This document shows, in pieces, positions 11,654 to 21,114 of a stretch of 64,000 nt of DNA. A program made the translations under genes and the position numbers. The DNA lies in the NCBI RefSeq assembly GCF_001690685.1, contig NZ_LZGL01000020.1:124001-188000 (forward strand), read 5' to 3'. Position 1 is the stretch's first letter. Each line of letters starts with the position of its first letter. The stretch comes from Gilliamella sp. wkB112. GTDB lineage: Bacteria > Pseudomonadota > Gammaproteobacteria > Enterobacterales > Orbaceae. The notes under the pieces were generated by a model that worked only from the letters and a program-made list of their open reading frames with translations, had not been told where the DNA came from and searched no databases.

Positions 11654-11962
11654 TTAAGCGATTGCAGTGATCTTCACATCAGTAAACCACTGACGGTGAC
11701 CTTGTTGTTTACGATAGTGTTTACGACGACGAAATTTAACAATTTTCACTTTGTCACCACGACCGTGTTCAACAATTTCTGCTTTAATTGTTGCACCTTC
11801 AACAAACGGAGCACCAACTTTGATGTCTTCACCATTTGCTACCATTAAAACTTTATCGAAAACAACTTCACCACCAGTTTCGACTTCAATTTTTTCCAAG
11901 CGAACGACTTGTCCTTCGCTAACTCGGTGTTGTTTACCACCACTTTGGAAAACTGCGTACAT
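11654..11962 (-). CDS. rplU: 50S ribosomal protein L21
   Basis: The 102-residue protein starts [18 protein letters not shown] and has the C-terminal [19 protein letters not shown] signature of L21, a 23S rRNA-binding protein of the large subunit. It is the first gene of rplU-rpmA(-yhbE-obgE). A strong promoter lies about 80 bases upstream. Confidence 0.97.
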   Translation of the reverse strand: MYAVFQSGGKQHRVSEGQVVRLEKIEVETGGEVVFDKVLMVANGEDIKVGAPFVEGATIKAEIVEHGRGDKVKIVKFRRRKHYRKQQGHRQWFTDVKITAIA

Positions 11963-12039
11963 ACTTAACTCCGCAATAAAAAGCAGACGATCACTTATTT
12001 AACAAATATGTCTGCATTGATTAATCATATAGGGCGTGA

Positions 12040-12068
12040 ATTTTACGCAAAAATAGAGTTGGTTGCAA
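12040..12068 (-). promoter_or_regulatory. rplU-rpmA promoter
   Basis: On the minus strand, TTGCAA (12068-12063) and TAAAAT (12045-12040) are separated by exactly 17 bases. The position, about 80 bases before rplU, fits a sigma-70 promoter with an untranslated leader of about 70 bases. Confidence 0.7.
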
Positions 12069-12183
12069 GTGCTCTTTAGTAAAAGATCGTAAAAAGTTAT
12101 AAAAAAGATCTGCGTGATACTATTTTCACGTTAAAATAATTATCAACTATTATCAATTTTAACTATTTTATGGTGATTTCCTG

Positions 12184-14004
12184 TTGGGTATCAATATGCC
12201 GAAAAAAAAAGTTAACAAAAACGCATCCATTATCAATCGTTTAACCTTATTAATGTTTTTTTTAGGAACTCTTGCTTTAGTAGCCCTATCGATGTCAATA
12301 CAAATAGCTAATGATACTAAAGGTAGTGCATATATGATTAATCAATTAGGTTTACTGAGAATGAAAAACTACCAAATTTTAGCAACGGTTCCATTAAATC
12401 AAAAAGATAATTACCGATTAAATCTCTTTACAGACATACCTTCTTCTGAACAATATTTAGCTCTGTTTAAACGTTATGATTTGCTTGATGAGTATAACCA
12501 ATTACAAGATGAATGGACAAATCAAATTGTACTTAAAATACAACACGCACAAAAGATTGACGATATCAAAAATGATATTGAATCCTATGTTAATCGCATT
12601 AATCATTTAGTGCATAAGATCGATCAAAAAACAGAGAGTCAAATTCAATCTATTTCTCGCTTGCAACAATTATTTATTGCCATAATTGTACTTTTTCTAA
12701 TTATCCAAATCTATTATTTACGTTGTTATCTTCTTGCTCCATGGCGAAAACTTATTGATATGGCTAATGCTATTTCACAACATGATTTTAGTAAACGTTT
12801 TAATATTAGATCTAAAAAAAATGAGTTTGATCTTTTAGGACAAGCTTTCAATAAAATGTCCGAACAAATAGAGTCTCAATATTTAATATTAGAAGAACTG
12901 GTTGCTGAAAAAACCGCTGCATTACAACAAACCAACAAGATTGTTTCATTTCAGTATCAAGCAACTAAACAATTGCATACTCCTGAGCCATTATGTGAAC
13001 GTTTTTTAATAATTTTGCGTGAATTAGAAGAGTTAGTACCATTAACTCAATTTCAAATTCGTTTTTATGAATCTGATGATCTCGAACATTACCAACAAAT
13101 TAGCTATGATAACCAACAAAAACTACCTTACTGCCAGAACCCAAAATGTAATGCTTGTTTGATCTCATCTAAACCACATAAAAAAAACAGTTTTCAACGC
13201 TATTGGTATCTTCAAGATAATGGCGAAAAGTATGGGATTTTATTTGCTATTCAACCTACTGATATAGTACTTAGTAATGAACAGGAAAATTTAATTACTG
13301 GACTTATTGAACAGATGACTACCGCCATGATGCTAGACAGGCAAATAGAACAACAAAAACAATATTTACTAATGAAAGAGCGTTCAGCTATGGCTAGGGA
13401 ATTACATGATTCGATAGCCCAGTCACTATCGTGTTTAAAAATACATATTAGCTGTTTACAGATGCAAGCTGATCTAACTTCACAAAATAGCATTGATCTA
13501 CTTACAACTATGCGCAAAGAAGTTAATATTACCTATTCACAATTAAGAGAACTGATTACTTCTTTCCGTTTACGACTTAACCAAACGGGTTTTTATGCTA
13601 GTTTAATTGAATTAATTGAAGAGTTTAATCAGAAATTACAATTTAATATTCACTTAGAATATTTATTGCCATTGAATATTATCAATAGTAAATATGCATT
13701 TCATTTATTACAGTTTATTCGTGAAGCACTAAACAATATTTATAAACATGCTCAGGCTTCGCAAGCGAAGATAAGTTTAACAATTGATGACAATCAAATT
13801 ATTTATATCTGCATTGAAGATAATGGTATTGGTTTACCAAATAATATAAAGCAAGATAATCATTATGGACTGATTATTATGCGTGACCGAGTTGAGATAC
13901 TTAATGGCAATTTAACGATTAATAGCCAACCCCATCAAGGGACACAAATTATGGTAACATTTAAAGCGAATAAGACTATTCCTTTTAAGATAATAGAAGA
14001 GTAA
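12184..14004 (+). CDS. narX: Nitrate/nitrite sensor histidine kinase NarX
   Basis: NarX senses periplasmic nitrate and nitrite and phosphorylates NarL. The 606-residue protein has a first membrane segment at about 19-40, a periplasmic domain with the P-box-like GLLRMKNYQIL (E. coli GSLRMQSYRLL), a second membrane segment at about 160-180, a HAMP linker, a central cysteine cluster CQNPKCNAC, then a HisKA_3 H-box MARELHDSIAQSLSCLKI and a GHKL ATPase with DNGIGLP and HYGLIIMRDR. The cysteine cluster and close match to the E. coli protein favour NarX over NarQ. The frame opens at TTG 12184; an ATG at 12196 is also possible, and counted from it the phospho-accepting histidine is residue 404. narL follows after 3 bases. 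Confidence 0.9.
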   Translation: MGINMPKKKVNKNASIINRLTLLMFFLGTLALVALSMSIQIANDTKGSAYMINQLGLLRMKNYQILATVPLNQKDNYRLNLFTDIPSSEQYLALFKRYDLLDEYNQLQDEWTNQIVLKIQHAQKIDDIKNDIESYVNRINHLVHKIDQKTESQIQSISRLQQLFIAIIVLFLIIQIYYLRCYLLAPWRKLIDMANAISQHDFSKRFNIRSKKNEFDLLGQAFNKMSEQIESQYLILEELVAEKTAALQQTNKIVSFQYQATKQLHTPEPLCERFLIILRELEELVPLTQFQIRFYESDDLEHYQQISYDNQQKLPYCQNPKCNACLISSKPHKKNSFQRYWYLQDNGEKYGILFAIQPTDIVLSNEQENLITGLIEQMTTAMMLDRQIEQQKQYLLMKERSAMARELHDSIAQSLSCLKIHISCLQMQADLTSQNSIDLLTTMRKEVNITYSQLRELITSFRLRLNQTGFYASLIELIEEFNQKLQFNIHLEYLLPLNIINSKYAFHLLQFIREALNNIYKHAQASQAKISLTIDDNQIIYICIEDNGIGLPNNIKQDNHYGLIIMRDRVEILNGNLTINSQPHQGTQIMVTFKANKTIPFKIIEE

Positions 14005-14007
14005 TAC

Positions 14008-14661
14008 ATGGAACAATTAAATAGTTCAATACTGCTTATTGATGATCACCCTATGTTAAGAAATGGTGTTAAACAATTAATTAATACCTTAAGTCATTTT
14101 GAAATTGTCGGTGAGACAGGCTCTGGTCTTGAAGGAGTAAAATTAGCTGAAAAACTCGATCCTGATATTATTTTGCTCGATATTAATATGTCTGATGTAA
14201 GCGGGTTAGAAATTTTACGATATTTGCGGGAACAAAATATTTCAAGCCGTATCATCATGTTTACGGTATCAGATGCTAAAGAAGATATTATTGCAGCCTT
14301 AAAAATGGGTGCAGATGGTTATTTACTCAAAGACATGGAACCCGAAGATTTTTTAAAAGCGCTAAAAAATATTTCAATGGGTAAAGTCATCATGGATGAT
14401 GCTATTTCGCATATTATTCTCAATTATATGCGACAAGGTGGCGAGCCGACGACAAAACAGATCCATGATGTTAATTTGTTGACACCTCGAGAAAATGAAA
14501 TTTTCAATCTATTAGTAAAAGGATTATCCAATAAATTGATTGCTAAAAATTTAGATATTGTAGAAAGCACAGTAAAAGTACATATCAAAAGCATTTTTAA
14601 GAAACTTAATTTTAAATCACGTATGGAAATGACAATATGGTATTTACAAAATAAAGAGTAA
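14008..14661 (+). CDS. narL: Nitrate/nitrite response regulator NarL
   Basis: The 217-residue protein has a receiver domain with IDDHPMLRNGVKQL, phospho-acceptor Asp-58 in ILLDINM and switch lysine in GYLLKDMEPED, followed by a LuxR-type HTH (LTPRENEIFNLLVKGLSNKLIA...ESTVKVHIKSIFKKLNFKSR). DMEPED and ESTVKVH resemble NarL more than NarP. It would bind 7-2-7 heptamer pairs such as the one found before nirB in this window. It is translated just after narX and ends at a strong hairpin shared with convergent cysG. Confidence 0.92.
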   Translation: MEQLNSSILLIDDHPMLRNGVKQLINTLSHFEIVGETGSGLEGVKLAEKLDPDIILLDINMSDVSGLEILRYLREQNISSRIIMFTVSDAKEDIIAALKMGADGYLLKDMEPEDFLKALKNISMGKVIMDDAISHIILNYMRQGGEPTTKQIHDVNLLTPRENEIFNLLVKGLSNKLIAKNLDIVESTVKVHIKSIFKKLNFKSRMEMTIWYLQNKE

Positions 14662-14679
14662 TCATTATTGTAATGATAC

Positions 14680-14704
14680 AGGTAAATAATAGGATTATTT
14701 ACCT
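14680..14704. terminator. Bidirectional terminator between narL and cysG
   Basis: A perfect 11-bp stem, AGGTAAATAAT/ATTATTTACCT, has a 3-base loop and lies between the convergent stops of narL (14661) and cysG (14712). The flanks are AT-rich but have no long T-run. Confidence 0.65.
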
Positions 14705-14711
14705 AATAATA

Positions 14712-16085
14712 TTAATGTTGAGAAAACCAATTCAACTTTTCTCTTAGCGCTACAACTGGACCAATAATGATTAAACTTGGGCTACAAGCTTGTATAGAGA
14801 GTTGGGTTAAATTATTTAATACGCCATAGATGACTTTCTGTTTAGTCGTGGTACCATCTTCAACAATGGCTACAGGTGTATTAATATCCATACCATGCTT
14901 AATTAATTGTTTTCCAATATTTTCTGCTTGTGAAAGCCCCATATAAAACACCAAAGTTTGTTTTTCAGCAGCTAAACTTTGCCAATCAAGATGACTACCA
15001 TCTTTCAAATGACCAGTTACTAAACGGACACTATGCGCATAATTCCGATGTGTTAACGGTATGCCACTATAGGCAGAACATCCCGAAGCAGCGGTAATCC
15101 CCGGTACAACTGAAAAAGGAATATCTGCATTAAATAGAGTTTCAAGTTCTTCGCCCCCACGACCAAAAATAAAAGGATCTCCTCCTTTTAAACGCACCAC
15201 ACGTTTACCTTTTTTAGCCTGCTCTAATAGTATTTGATTAATTTGTTCTTGTGGCACGCAGTGAAATCCTGGACGTTTTCCAACAAATATACGTTGAGCG
15301 TCACGACGAGCTAGATTCATAATTTCATCGGACACTAATCTATCATAGACAATAATATCCGCTTGTTGGATCTGTTGTAGCCCTTTTAAGGTTAATAGTC
15401 CTGCATCACCCGGCCCAGCACCGACTAAAATGACTTCTCCACGATAATCAAGTGAGGTATCAAATAATTCATTCGTTAATCTTTCGACATGCTCAAAATC
15501 TTTATTTGCCAGCGCTTGAGCTAACCTATCATGCGCAAACAATTTTTCCCAAAATCGACGGCGCTCAGCTATCGTTTTGTAAGTAGTTTTTACTTTATTA
15601 CGCAGATAACCTGCGTATTTAGCTAATTGCCCTAAATGTTGAGGTAAAATTGATTCTAATTTTTCACGTAATAACCGAGCTAAAACAGGCGCATGACCTT
15701 CCGATGACACAGCGACCATAATTGGAGAACGATCAATAATTGATGGCATAATGAAACTTGCATCTTTCGGGGAATCAACCACATTACAAAAAACACAACG
15801 ACTTTCGGCAGCAATACTCACTTTTTGGTTAGTTTCTTGGCAATCTGTAGCCGCAATGACTAACCATTTTTTATTGAGTAATTCAGCACTAAATTCATCT
15901 TGAATTAAAACTAATTTTTTCTGGGCATTCCAACTCATGAATTGTTCGTTAAATGTTTGTGCATTAACCGTAAGTTTGGCACCTGCCTCAAGTAATAGTC
16001 GAGCTTTACGCTCAGCTATTTCACCACCACCAACTAATAAGCATTCACGATTTTCTAACTTACAAAATAAAGGTAAATAATCCAT
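14712..16085 (-). CDS. cysG: Siroheme synthase (trifunctional CysG)
   Basis: CysG makes siroheme, the cofactor of NirB, from uroporphyrinogen III. The 457-residue protein is the full fusion: an N-terminal Met8-like dehydrogenase/ferrochelatase ([54 protein letters not shown]) to about residue 200, then the SAM-dependent uroporphyrinogen methyltransferase with [29 protein letters not shown] and [20 protein letters not shown]. It is downstream of nirBDC on the same strand as in E. coli, but separated from nirC by 419 bases, so it may have its own promoter. Confidence 0.96.
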   Translation of the reverse strand: MDYLPLFCKLENRECLLVGGGEIAERKARLLLEAGAKLTVNAQTFNEQFMSWNAQKKLVLIQDEFSAELLNKKWLVIAATDCQETNQKVSIAAESRCVFCNVVDSPKDASFIMPSIIDRSPIMVAVSSEGHAPVLARLLREKLESILPQHLGQLAKYAGYLRNKVKTTYKTIAERRRFWEKLFAHDRLAQALANKDFEHVERLTNELFDTSLDYRGEVILVGAGPGDAGLLTLKGLQQIQQADIIVYDRLVSDEIMNLARRDAQRIFVGKRPGFHCVPQEQINQILLEQAKKGKRVVRLKGGDPFIFGRGGEELETLFNADIPFSVVPGITAASGCSAYSGIPLTHRNYAHSVRLVTGHLKDGSHLDWQSLAAEKQTLVFYMGLSQAENIGKQLIKHGMDINTPVAIVEDGTTTKQKVIYGVLNNLTQLSIQACSPSLIIIGPVVALREKLNWFSQH

Positions 16086-16504
16086 AGTACCTCAAAATAG
16101 AAGATTATTTGTAAAATGTTCAGTGCTAACTCTGTTTTAAATATATAACCTTATTGTTTATTTTATTTTTGTACCACTTTATTTGAGCAAACATAAACTT
16201 CAATAAAAACAAAACATAATCTTAATTTTTTTGACTGATATTTTCATATTAAATGTAATGGTCAATTCCATTTTTAACTACCGTTTTAGCATAAATATGT
16301 AAAACCTGAATATAACGTAATTATCAAGAATACCCCCGTTAGTACAGTTAGTTTTTATTTAAGGTTTCATTGACTAATATTAAACAAAAGTTGTCATAGA
16401 TAATTTATATTTTTATAAGTGGTAGATTGCTATATACAATGTACTAACAATCACCACTATTTCTTATTTTTAAGATCGTAATAACATATCCCTATATGAT
16501 AAAT
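16086..16504. other. 419-base non-coding gap between nirC and cysG
   Basis: AT-rich sequence with no supported gene. It contains an inverted repeat near nirC (listed separately). It presumably holds a cysG promoter, but no convincing -35/-10 pair, FNR site or complete NarL 7-2-7 site is visible. Confidence 0.6.
16418..16458. repeat. Inverted repeat downstream of nirC
   Basis: AGTGGT-A-GATTG and CAATC-ACCACT form an 11-bp stem with one bulged A and an 18-base loop, about 50 bases after the nirC stop. No T-run follows on the minus strand, so it may be an mRNA-stabilising 3' hairpin or a weak terminator separating nirBDC from cysG. Confidence 0.5.
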
Positions 16505-17272
16505 TTATGGTCTTTCGGATTTGGGTGTACTATACCAATAGCCCAACCCCATAAATGCTACGCCCGATACAATATTACCCAATGATACCCATAGTAGGTT
16601 GTGACCAATACCGAGTAATGTGTAGGCTTCACCATGTTGACCAAACCAAGACAAAGCAAATAAGGTCATATTAGCAACCGAATGTTCATACCCACACGCA
16701 ATAAAAGCAAGCAAACACCACCAAATAGCAATAAATTTTGCACTTCCTTCTACCCTGTTAGCCATCCAAATTGCTAAACAAACTAACCAATTACATAAGA
16801 TCCCTCTGAAGAATAATGCAGATGCTGAAGCTGATGTTTTAGCTAAAGCGGCATTATGTACTAAACTTGTATCCGTTGAGAGTAAAGGTGTTGCAGCATA
16901 AAAGTACAATGCTGCGACTAGAATTGAACCTAACAAGTTACCTAACCAAGTTTGCGGTAATATTAACCACATCTGAAGATGCGTAATTTTTTTACATTTC
17001 ACACCAAAAGTTAAAAACATGGTATGTCCAGTAAATAATTCAGATCCGGCAATAACCACTAATGTTAACGCAATACCGAAAGTCGCTCCCATAACTAAAG
17101 GTCTTATAGAAGAATCAAGAAGATTTCCTAAAGTGAAAATTAAGATAATACCTAACCCCACATATGCTCCAGCCATAGCAGAACTTAGCCAAAATCCACA
17201 AGGATTCGTTTTTGCTAAACGAACAATACGCGCTGCATTAGTTGCGCACTTATTAATAGTTTCAGTATACAT
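16505..17272 (-). CDS. nirC: Nitrite transporter NirC (FocA/NirC family)
   Basis: The 255-residue protein has six hydrophobic segments of the formate/nitrite transporter family. Recognisable stretches are NPCGFWLSSAMAGAYVGLGIIL near the N-terminus, ELFTGHTMFLTFG in helix 2-3, NWLVCLAIWMA and GYEHSVANMTLFALSW. NirC is a pentameric inner-membrane channel moving nitrite in or out. It lies 26 bases downstream of nirD in the nirBDC order, so it supplies the substrate for the cytoplasmic NirBD reductase. Length is close to E. coli NirC (268). Confidence 0.94.
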   Translation of the reverse strand: MYTETINKCATNAARIVRLAKTNPCGFWLSSAMAGAYVGLGIILIFTLGNLLDSSIRPLVMGATFGIALTLVVIAGSELFTGHTMFLTFGVKCKKITHLQMWLILPQTWLGNLLGSILVAALYFYAATPLLSTDTSLVHNAALAKTSASASALFFRGILCNWLVCLAIWMANRVEGSAKFIAIWWCLLAFIACGYEHSVANMTLFALSWFGQHGEAYTLLGIGHNLLWVSLGNIVSGVAFMGLGYWYSTPKSERP

Positions 17273-17298
17273 AAATAGTTAACCTTTATAATTTACTG

Positions 17299-17631
17299 TT
17301 AATGTGATTTTACTTGGACAAATCCATCGCCATTAACTTTCACTTCATAATGTGCAACAGAGTGTTGTTCATCTTCCAAACAAAGACCATCTTTTAAACG
17401 AAAACGTTGTTTCTTTAGAGGGCTTGCAACCCATAACTGATTTTCATGTTGGCTGATAATGCCACGAGATAAAACACTCGCTTTGGCAAACGGATCAATA
17501 TTACTAATAGCATATAGTTCACCATTGTTATAAGGACGAAAAATAGCAACATGATCATTCCCTACCAGTGCACACACACCTGTTTCGGGCAGAATATCAT
17601 CAAGTTTGCAAACCGTTACCCATTGGCTCAT
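17299..17631 (-). CDS. nirD: Nitrite reductase (NADH) small subunit NirD
   Basis: The 110-residue protein has the Rieske-like fold sequence of NirD (ALVGNDHVAIFRPYNNGELYAISNIDPF) but lacks Cys-X-His cluster-binding pairs, as is usual for enterobacterial NirD. It is a partner subunit of the cytoplasmic NADH-dependent nitrite reductase. Its ATG overlaps the nirB stop by 4 bases (ATGA), a typical translational coupling for a 1:1 complex. Confidence 0.94.
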   Translation of the reverse strand: MSQWVTVCKLDDILPETGVCALVGNDHVAIFRPYNNGELYAISNIDPFAKASVLSRGIISQHENQLWVASPLKKQRFRLKDGLCLEDEQHSVAHYEVKVNGDGFVQVKSH

Positions 17632-20156
17632 ATTATTCTCCTAACATTTACTTGACGCTCTGCTTCTGTAGCTGGACGATGTTGATCTCGTTCAGTTACG
17701 AATTGAATATTTTCATCACGTTTATCACTGTTAATGAAATGAGCGAATCGTCGTTGATTTTCAGAATTTTCAACAGTCTCCGACCATTCACATACCATTA
17801 ATTTACGTAAACGCGTCATTTCACTTTCCAACTCTTCATTAATACCTAACTTGTTATCAATAATTACGCTACGTAAATATTCCATTCCACCTTCTAGATT
17901 TTCAAGCCAGACAGAGGTTCGTTGTAATTTATCTGCGGTGCGAATATAGAAAATAATAAAACGATCTATGTATTGAATTAATGTATTTTTATCCAAATCT
18001 GCTGCTAATAAATCTGCATGTCGAGGTTTCATTCCACCATTACCACATACATAAAGATTCCAACCTTTTTCAGTCGCGATAATGCCAATATCTTTACCTT
18101 GAGCTTCAGCGCATTCACGAGTACAACCTGATACACCTAATTTGAATTTATGTGGTGCACGAATACCTTTATAACGATTCTCCAAATCAATACCCAAGCC
18201 AACACTATCACCCACACCATATCGACACCAAGTACTACCGACACACGTTTTAGCCATTCTTAAAGCCTTAGCATAAGCATGACCACTTTCAAATCCAGCA
18301 GCGATGAGTTCTTTCCAAATAGCAGGGAGATCATCTTTTTGCGCGCCAAATAGACCAATACGTTGTGAACCAGTAATTTTAGAATAGAGGTGATATTTTT
18401 TAGCAATGTTACCAACAGCAATTAATCCTTCAGGCGTGATTTCACCACCAGCACTTCTTGGAATGACAGAGTAAGTGCCGTTTTTTTGGATATTCCCTAA
18501 GAAAATATCATTGCTATCTTGTAATGGAATTAAATCTTGTTTAAGAACATACTCATTCCAACAAGATGCTAATAAAGAAGCGACTATGGGCTTACAAATC
18601 TCACATCCATAGCCATTACCATGTTTTTTAATGACTTCATCAAATGACCTTAAACCTTCAAAACGAATTAGGTGATATAATTCCTGACGGGAATATTTAA
18701 AATGTTCACATAATGCATGACTTACTTCAATGCCTTGTTTTTTCAACTCTAAATTAAGAATTTGTGTCACTAATGGGATACAACCACCACACCCTGTCCC
18801 CGCTTTTGTTTCTGCTTTAATTGCAGCTACAGTATGGCATCCGGCTTTTATTGCATTAATAATCTTCTCTTTACTTACATCAAAACAAGAACAGATTTGT
18901 GCCGAATCAGGAAGTGCTTCAACACCCATTGCAGGTTTAGCTCCTGCATGAGACGGAAGTATTAATGTATCAGGATGCTCTGGTAACTCCATATTATTAA
19001 GAATTAATTGTAACAAGTTACTATAGTCTGTAGTGTCACCAACTAATACTGCACCCAATAATAGTTTATTATCATTAGACACCACTAATTTTTTATAGAC
19101 AGGTGCATTTTCATCTAAATAAACATAACTCCGACTACCAGTTGTTTTAGCTTTAGCATCACCGATACTACCTACATCCACTCCCATAAGTTTCAATTTG
19201 GCGCTCATATCTGCACCCGCAAATTGAATTTTTTCACCAATTAAGTGGCCTAATGCAACTTGAGCCATTTTATAACCAGGTGCAACTAAGCCAAAAACCT
19301 TACCTTGCCAACAAGCACATTCACCGATAGCATAAATATCTGGATCAGATGTTTGACAATAATCATTAATTACAATTCCACCACGATCACCGATTTTGAG
19401 TTCACATTCTTTTGCTAATTTATCATTAGGTCTAATACCTGTTGAAAACACGATAAAATCGATTTCGAGCGAAGAACCATCAGCAAATTGCATGACTTTA
19501 CCCTTCGGCATGTGAATGATTTCTTGGGTATTTTTACTGGTATGAACTTTAACATCCATCTCTTCGATTTTTCGACGTAATTGCTCACCACCCATAGTAT
19601 CGAGTTGTTCTGCCATCAAGACTGGAGCAAATTCAACCACATGTGTTTCTATACCCAAATTTTTCATGGCACCAGCAGCTTCGAGACCCAATAATCCGCC
19701 ACCAACAACAACCCCTTTTTTACAATGGCTAGCACATTCCCTTATGGCATTAAGATCTTCGATAGTACGATAAACGAAACAGTCTGAGCCATTACTACCT
19801 TTGATAGGCGGAACCCAAGGATGAGAACCAGTTGCAATAATCAATTTATTATAGGCGACAATTCGACCTGTCTGCGAATGTACCTCTTTACGTTGGCGAT
19901 TGATTAAGATTGCACGTTCACCCAATAAGATATTGATATTGTTTTCTTCGTATAGTCCTTCACGTACCAAAGAAAGAGCTTCGGCAGTATGATCGGAAAA
20001 ATAAGAAGAAAGGTGTACTCTATCGTAGGCAAGACGTGGTTCTTCACAAAAGATAGTAATATTGAACTGGTCGGATTGCATTTTATCAATTAGTTCTTCA
20101 ATAAAACGATGTCCAACCATCCCATTACCAATAATAACGAGATTGGTTTTACTCAT
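17628..20156 (-). CDS. nirB: Nitrite reductase (NADH) large subunit NirB
   Basis: NirB reduces nitrite to ammonium with NADH in the cytoplasm. Visible in order are the FAD/NAD(P)-binding module (VIIGNGMVGHRFIEELI; VVVGGGLLGLEAAGAM), BFD-like [2Fe-2S] segments (CSCFDVSKEKI, GTGCGGCIPLV, GYGCEICKP), and the siroheme/[4Fe-4S] reductase domain with TCVGSTWCRYGVGDS and GVSGCTRECAEAQGKDIG. I moved the start to the ATG at 20156 because the product then begins MSKTNLVIIGNGM as in E. coli and GGAG sits 8 bases upstream; the longer frame adds nine residues. About 842 residues is normal. nirD, nirC and cysG follow. Confidence 0.97.
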   Translation of the reverse strand: MSKTNLVIIGNGMVGHRFIEELIDKMQSDQFNITIFCEEPRLAYDRVHLSSYFSDHTAEALSLVREGLYEENNINILLGERAILINRQRKEVHSQTGRIVAYNKLIIATGSHPWVPPIKGSNGSDCFVYRTIEDLNAIRECASHCKKGVVVGGGLLGLEAAGAMKNLGIETHVVEFAPVLMAEQLDTMGGEQLRRKIEEMDVKVHTSKNTQEIIHMPKGKVMQFADGSSLEIDFIVFSTGIRPNDKLAKECELKIGDRGGIVINDYCQTSDPDIYAIGECACWQGKVFGLVAPGYKMAQVALGHLIGEKIQFAGADMSAKLKLMGVDVGSIGDAKAKTTGSRSYVYLDENAPVYKKLVVSNDNKLLLGAVLVGDTTDYSNLLQLILNNMELPEHPDTLILPSHAGAKPAMGVEALPDSAQICSCFDVSKEKIINAIKAGCHTVAAIKAETKAGTGCGGCIPLVTQILNLELKKQGIEVSHALCEHFKYSRQELYHLIRFEGLRSFDEVIKKHGNGYGCEICKPIVASLLASCWNEYVLKQDLIPLQDSNDIFLGNIQKNGTYSVIPRSAGGEITPEGLIAVGNIAKKYHLYSKITGSQRIGLFGAQKDDLPAIWKELIAAGFESGHAYAKALRMAKTCVGSTWCRYGVGDSVGLGIDLENRYKGIRAPHKFKLGVSGCTRECAEAQGKDIGIIATEKGWNLYVCGNGGMKPRHADLLAADLDKNTLIQYIDRFIIFYIRTADKLQRTSVWLENLEGGMEYLRSVIIDNKLGINEELESEMTRLRKLMVCEWSETVENSENQRRFAHFINSDKRDENIQFVTERDQHRPATEAERQVNVRRII

Positions 20157-20249
20157 AACAAACTCCAATTCTATTTTATTCAATTATTTTATTTTTATTC
20201 TGTCTCCATTGTATGAAACTTTGTACAGAATATAATTACCCTCAAGGGT

Positions 20250-20265
20250 TACCACTTTAGTGGTA
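20250..20265. promoter_or_regulatory. NarL/NarP 7-2-7 binding site upstream of nirB
   Basis: TACCACT-TT-AGTGGTA is a perfect inverted heptamer pair of the TACYYMT-NN-AKRRGTA type, centred about 101 bases before the nirB start. A second, imperfect 7-2-7 element, TTACCCT-CA-AGGGTTA, abuts it at 20236-20251. In E. coli nirB a NarL/NarP site occupies an upstream position of the same kind. A possible -10, TACAAT, lies at 20213-20208 on the minus strand. No full FNR palindrome is visible. Confidence 0.85.
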
Positions 20266-20480
20266 ATTAATTTTGCATATAGAATCAATTGGTTATGAAT
20301 ATAATTGAAATTTTTTCATGAAAATATAGTTAATATAATAACGAAAAAAAGCATCATTAAGATTTATCTTTTAAAAGAATAAGAACTATTTATATGGAAT
20401 GTTATCTGTAACTAATAATTTAATAATTATTATAAATAAAAATTAATAATACCAATCGTTAAAAATCATCACTAAAAATA

Positions 20481-20521
20481 TTGCAATTTATTATTAGATT
20501 AGTATAATTAGCCGACTAAAT
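20481..20521 (+). promoter_or_regulatory. Promoter and overlapping palindromic operator of the marR-type gene
   Basis: TTGCAA (20481-20486) and TATAAT (20503-20508) are separated by 16 bases. The near-palindrome AATTAG-CCGA-CTAAAT (20506-20521) starts inside the -10. Almost the same element (ATTTAG-CTGA-CTAAAT) lies upstream of the next gene, so it is a likely autoregulatory operator of the MarR-family protein. Confidence 0.75.
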
Positions 20522-20538
20522 AAATTAGGTGATGATCA

Positions 20539-21036
20539 TTGAATTATAATTCTAGAAAGCTTCCTTCTCGTGAAACCTTAGCACGAGCACAAAGACTTAA
20601 TGATGACATAGTGGATGTTTCAGGCGTCGATTTAGTACTTAGCTTGATAACTACCGCCGATTTAATTCGTTCAAATATATATGCTCAACTGGCTAAAGAT
20701 TATGATGTATCTGAAGGTAAGTTTGCCTTATTAATGTCATTATTCTCTGAAGGAGAAACCTGTGCTGGTGATCTGGCCTTACGCTTAGGTGTAACAGCTG
20801 CTACAGTATCAGTAATGGTTAAACGAATGCTAGTTGCTAAAGAACCTTTAATCTCAATGTCAAAAAATGACGAAGATGGTCGGTCGCGTTTGATAGCTTT
20901 AACCCCTGCGGGCGTACATCTTATTCAAAATGCATTACCTAACCACCTAAAATCGATTCGTGCTTTTGCTCAGGTTTTAAACCGCCAAGAACAAGAATCT
21001 TTAATATTAATGTTACGTAAATTATTACGAAAATAA
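20539..21036 (+). CDS. MarR-family transcriptional regulator
   Basis: The 165-residue protein has a MarR winged-helix domain: helix-rich dimerisation region, then GDLALRLGVTAATVSVMVKRMLVAKEPLISM as recognition helix and wing start, and DEDGRSRLIALTPAGVHLI as the wing with the family's DxRS..LTxxG motif. The start is TTG at 20539, preceded by AGGTGA; no in-frame ATG fits better. It lies 78 bases upstream of an HlyD/permease pair on the same strand, and both promoters share a palindrome. It therefore probably represses its own gene and the efflux genes. The ligand is unknown. Confidence 0.85.
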   Translation: MNYNSRKLPSRETLARAQRLNDDIVDVSGVDLVLSLITTADLIRSNIYAQLAKDYDVSEGKFALLMSLFSEGETCAGDLALRLGVTAATVSVMVKRMLVAKEPLISMSKNDEDGRSRLIALTPAGVHLIQNALPNHLKSIRAFAQVLNRQEQESLILMLRKLLRK

Positions 21037-21075
21037 TTAACTTTTTAAAATTTAAGTGGTTATATTTACTTTAAT

Positions 21076-21091
21076 ATTTAGCTGACTAAAT
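21076..21091. promoter_or_regulatory. Second copy of the MarR-type palindromic operator
   Basis: ATTTAG-CTGA-CTAAAT is a 6-4-6 inverted repeat with perfect arms, followed by AAA. It matches the element over the marR-type promoter at 14 of 16 positions and lies 24-39 bases before the HlyD-like gene. Confidence 0.75.
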
Positions 21092-21114
21092 AAAATGGAA
21101 AAATAAGCTATATT

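Noticed and set aside
16331-16344. TACCCCCGTTAGTA as a NarL site near cysG
   Set aside because: Spacing between the TAC and GTA halves is 8, not 10 as in a 7-2-7 element, and the second heptamer is incomplete.
20266-20300. FNR site upstream of nirB
   Set aside because: Only an isolated TTGAT/ATCAA half-site is present and it lies upstream of the NarL site, not near an expected -41 position.
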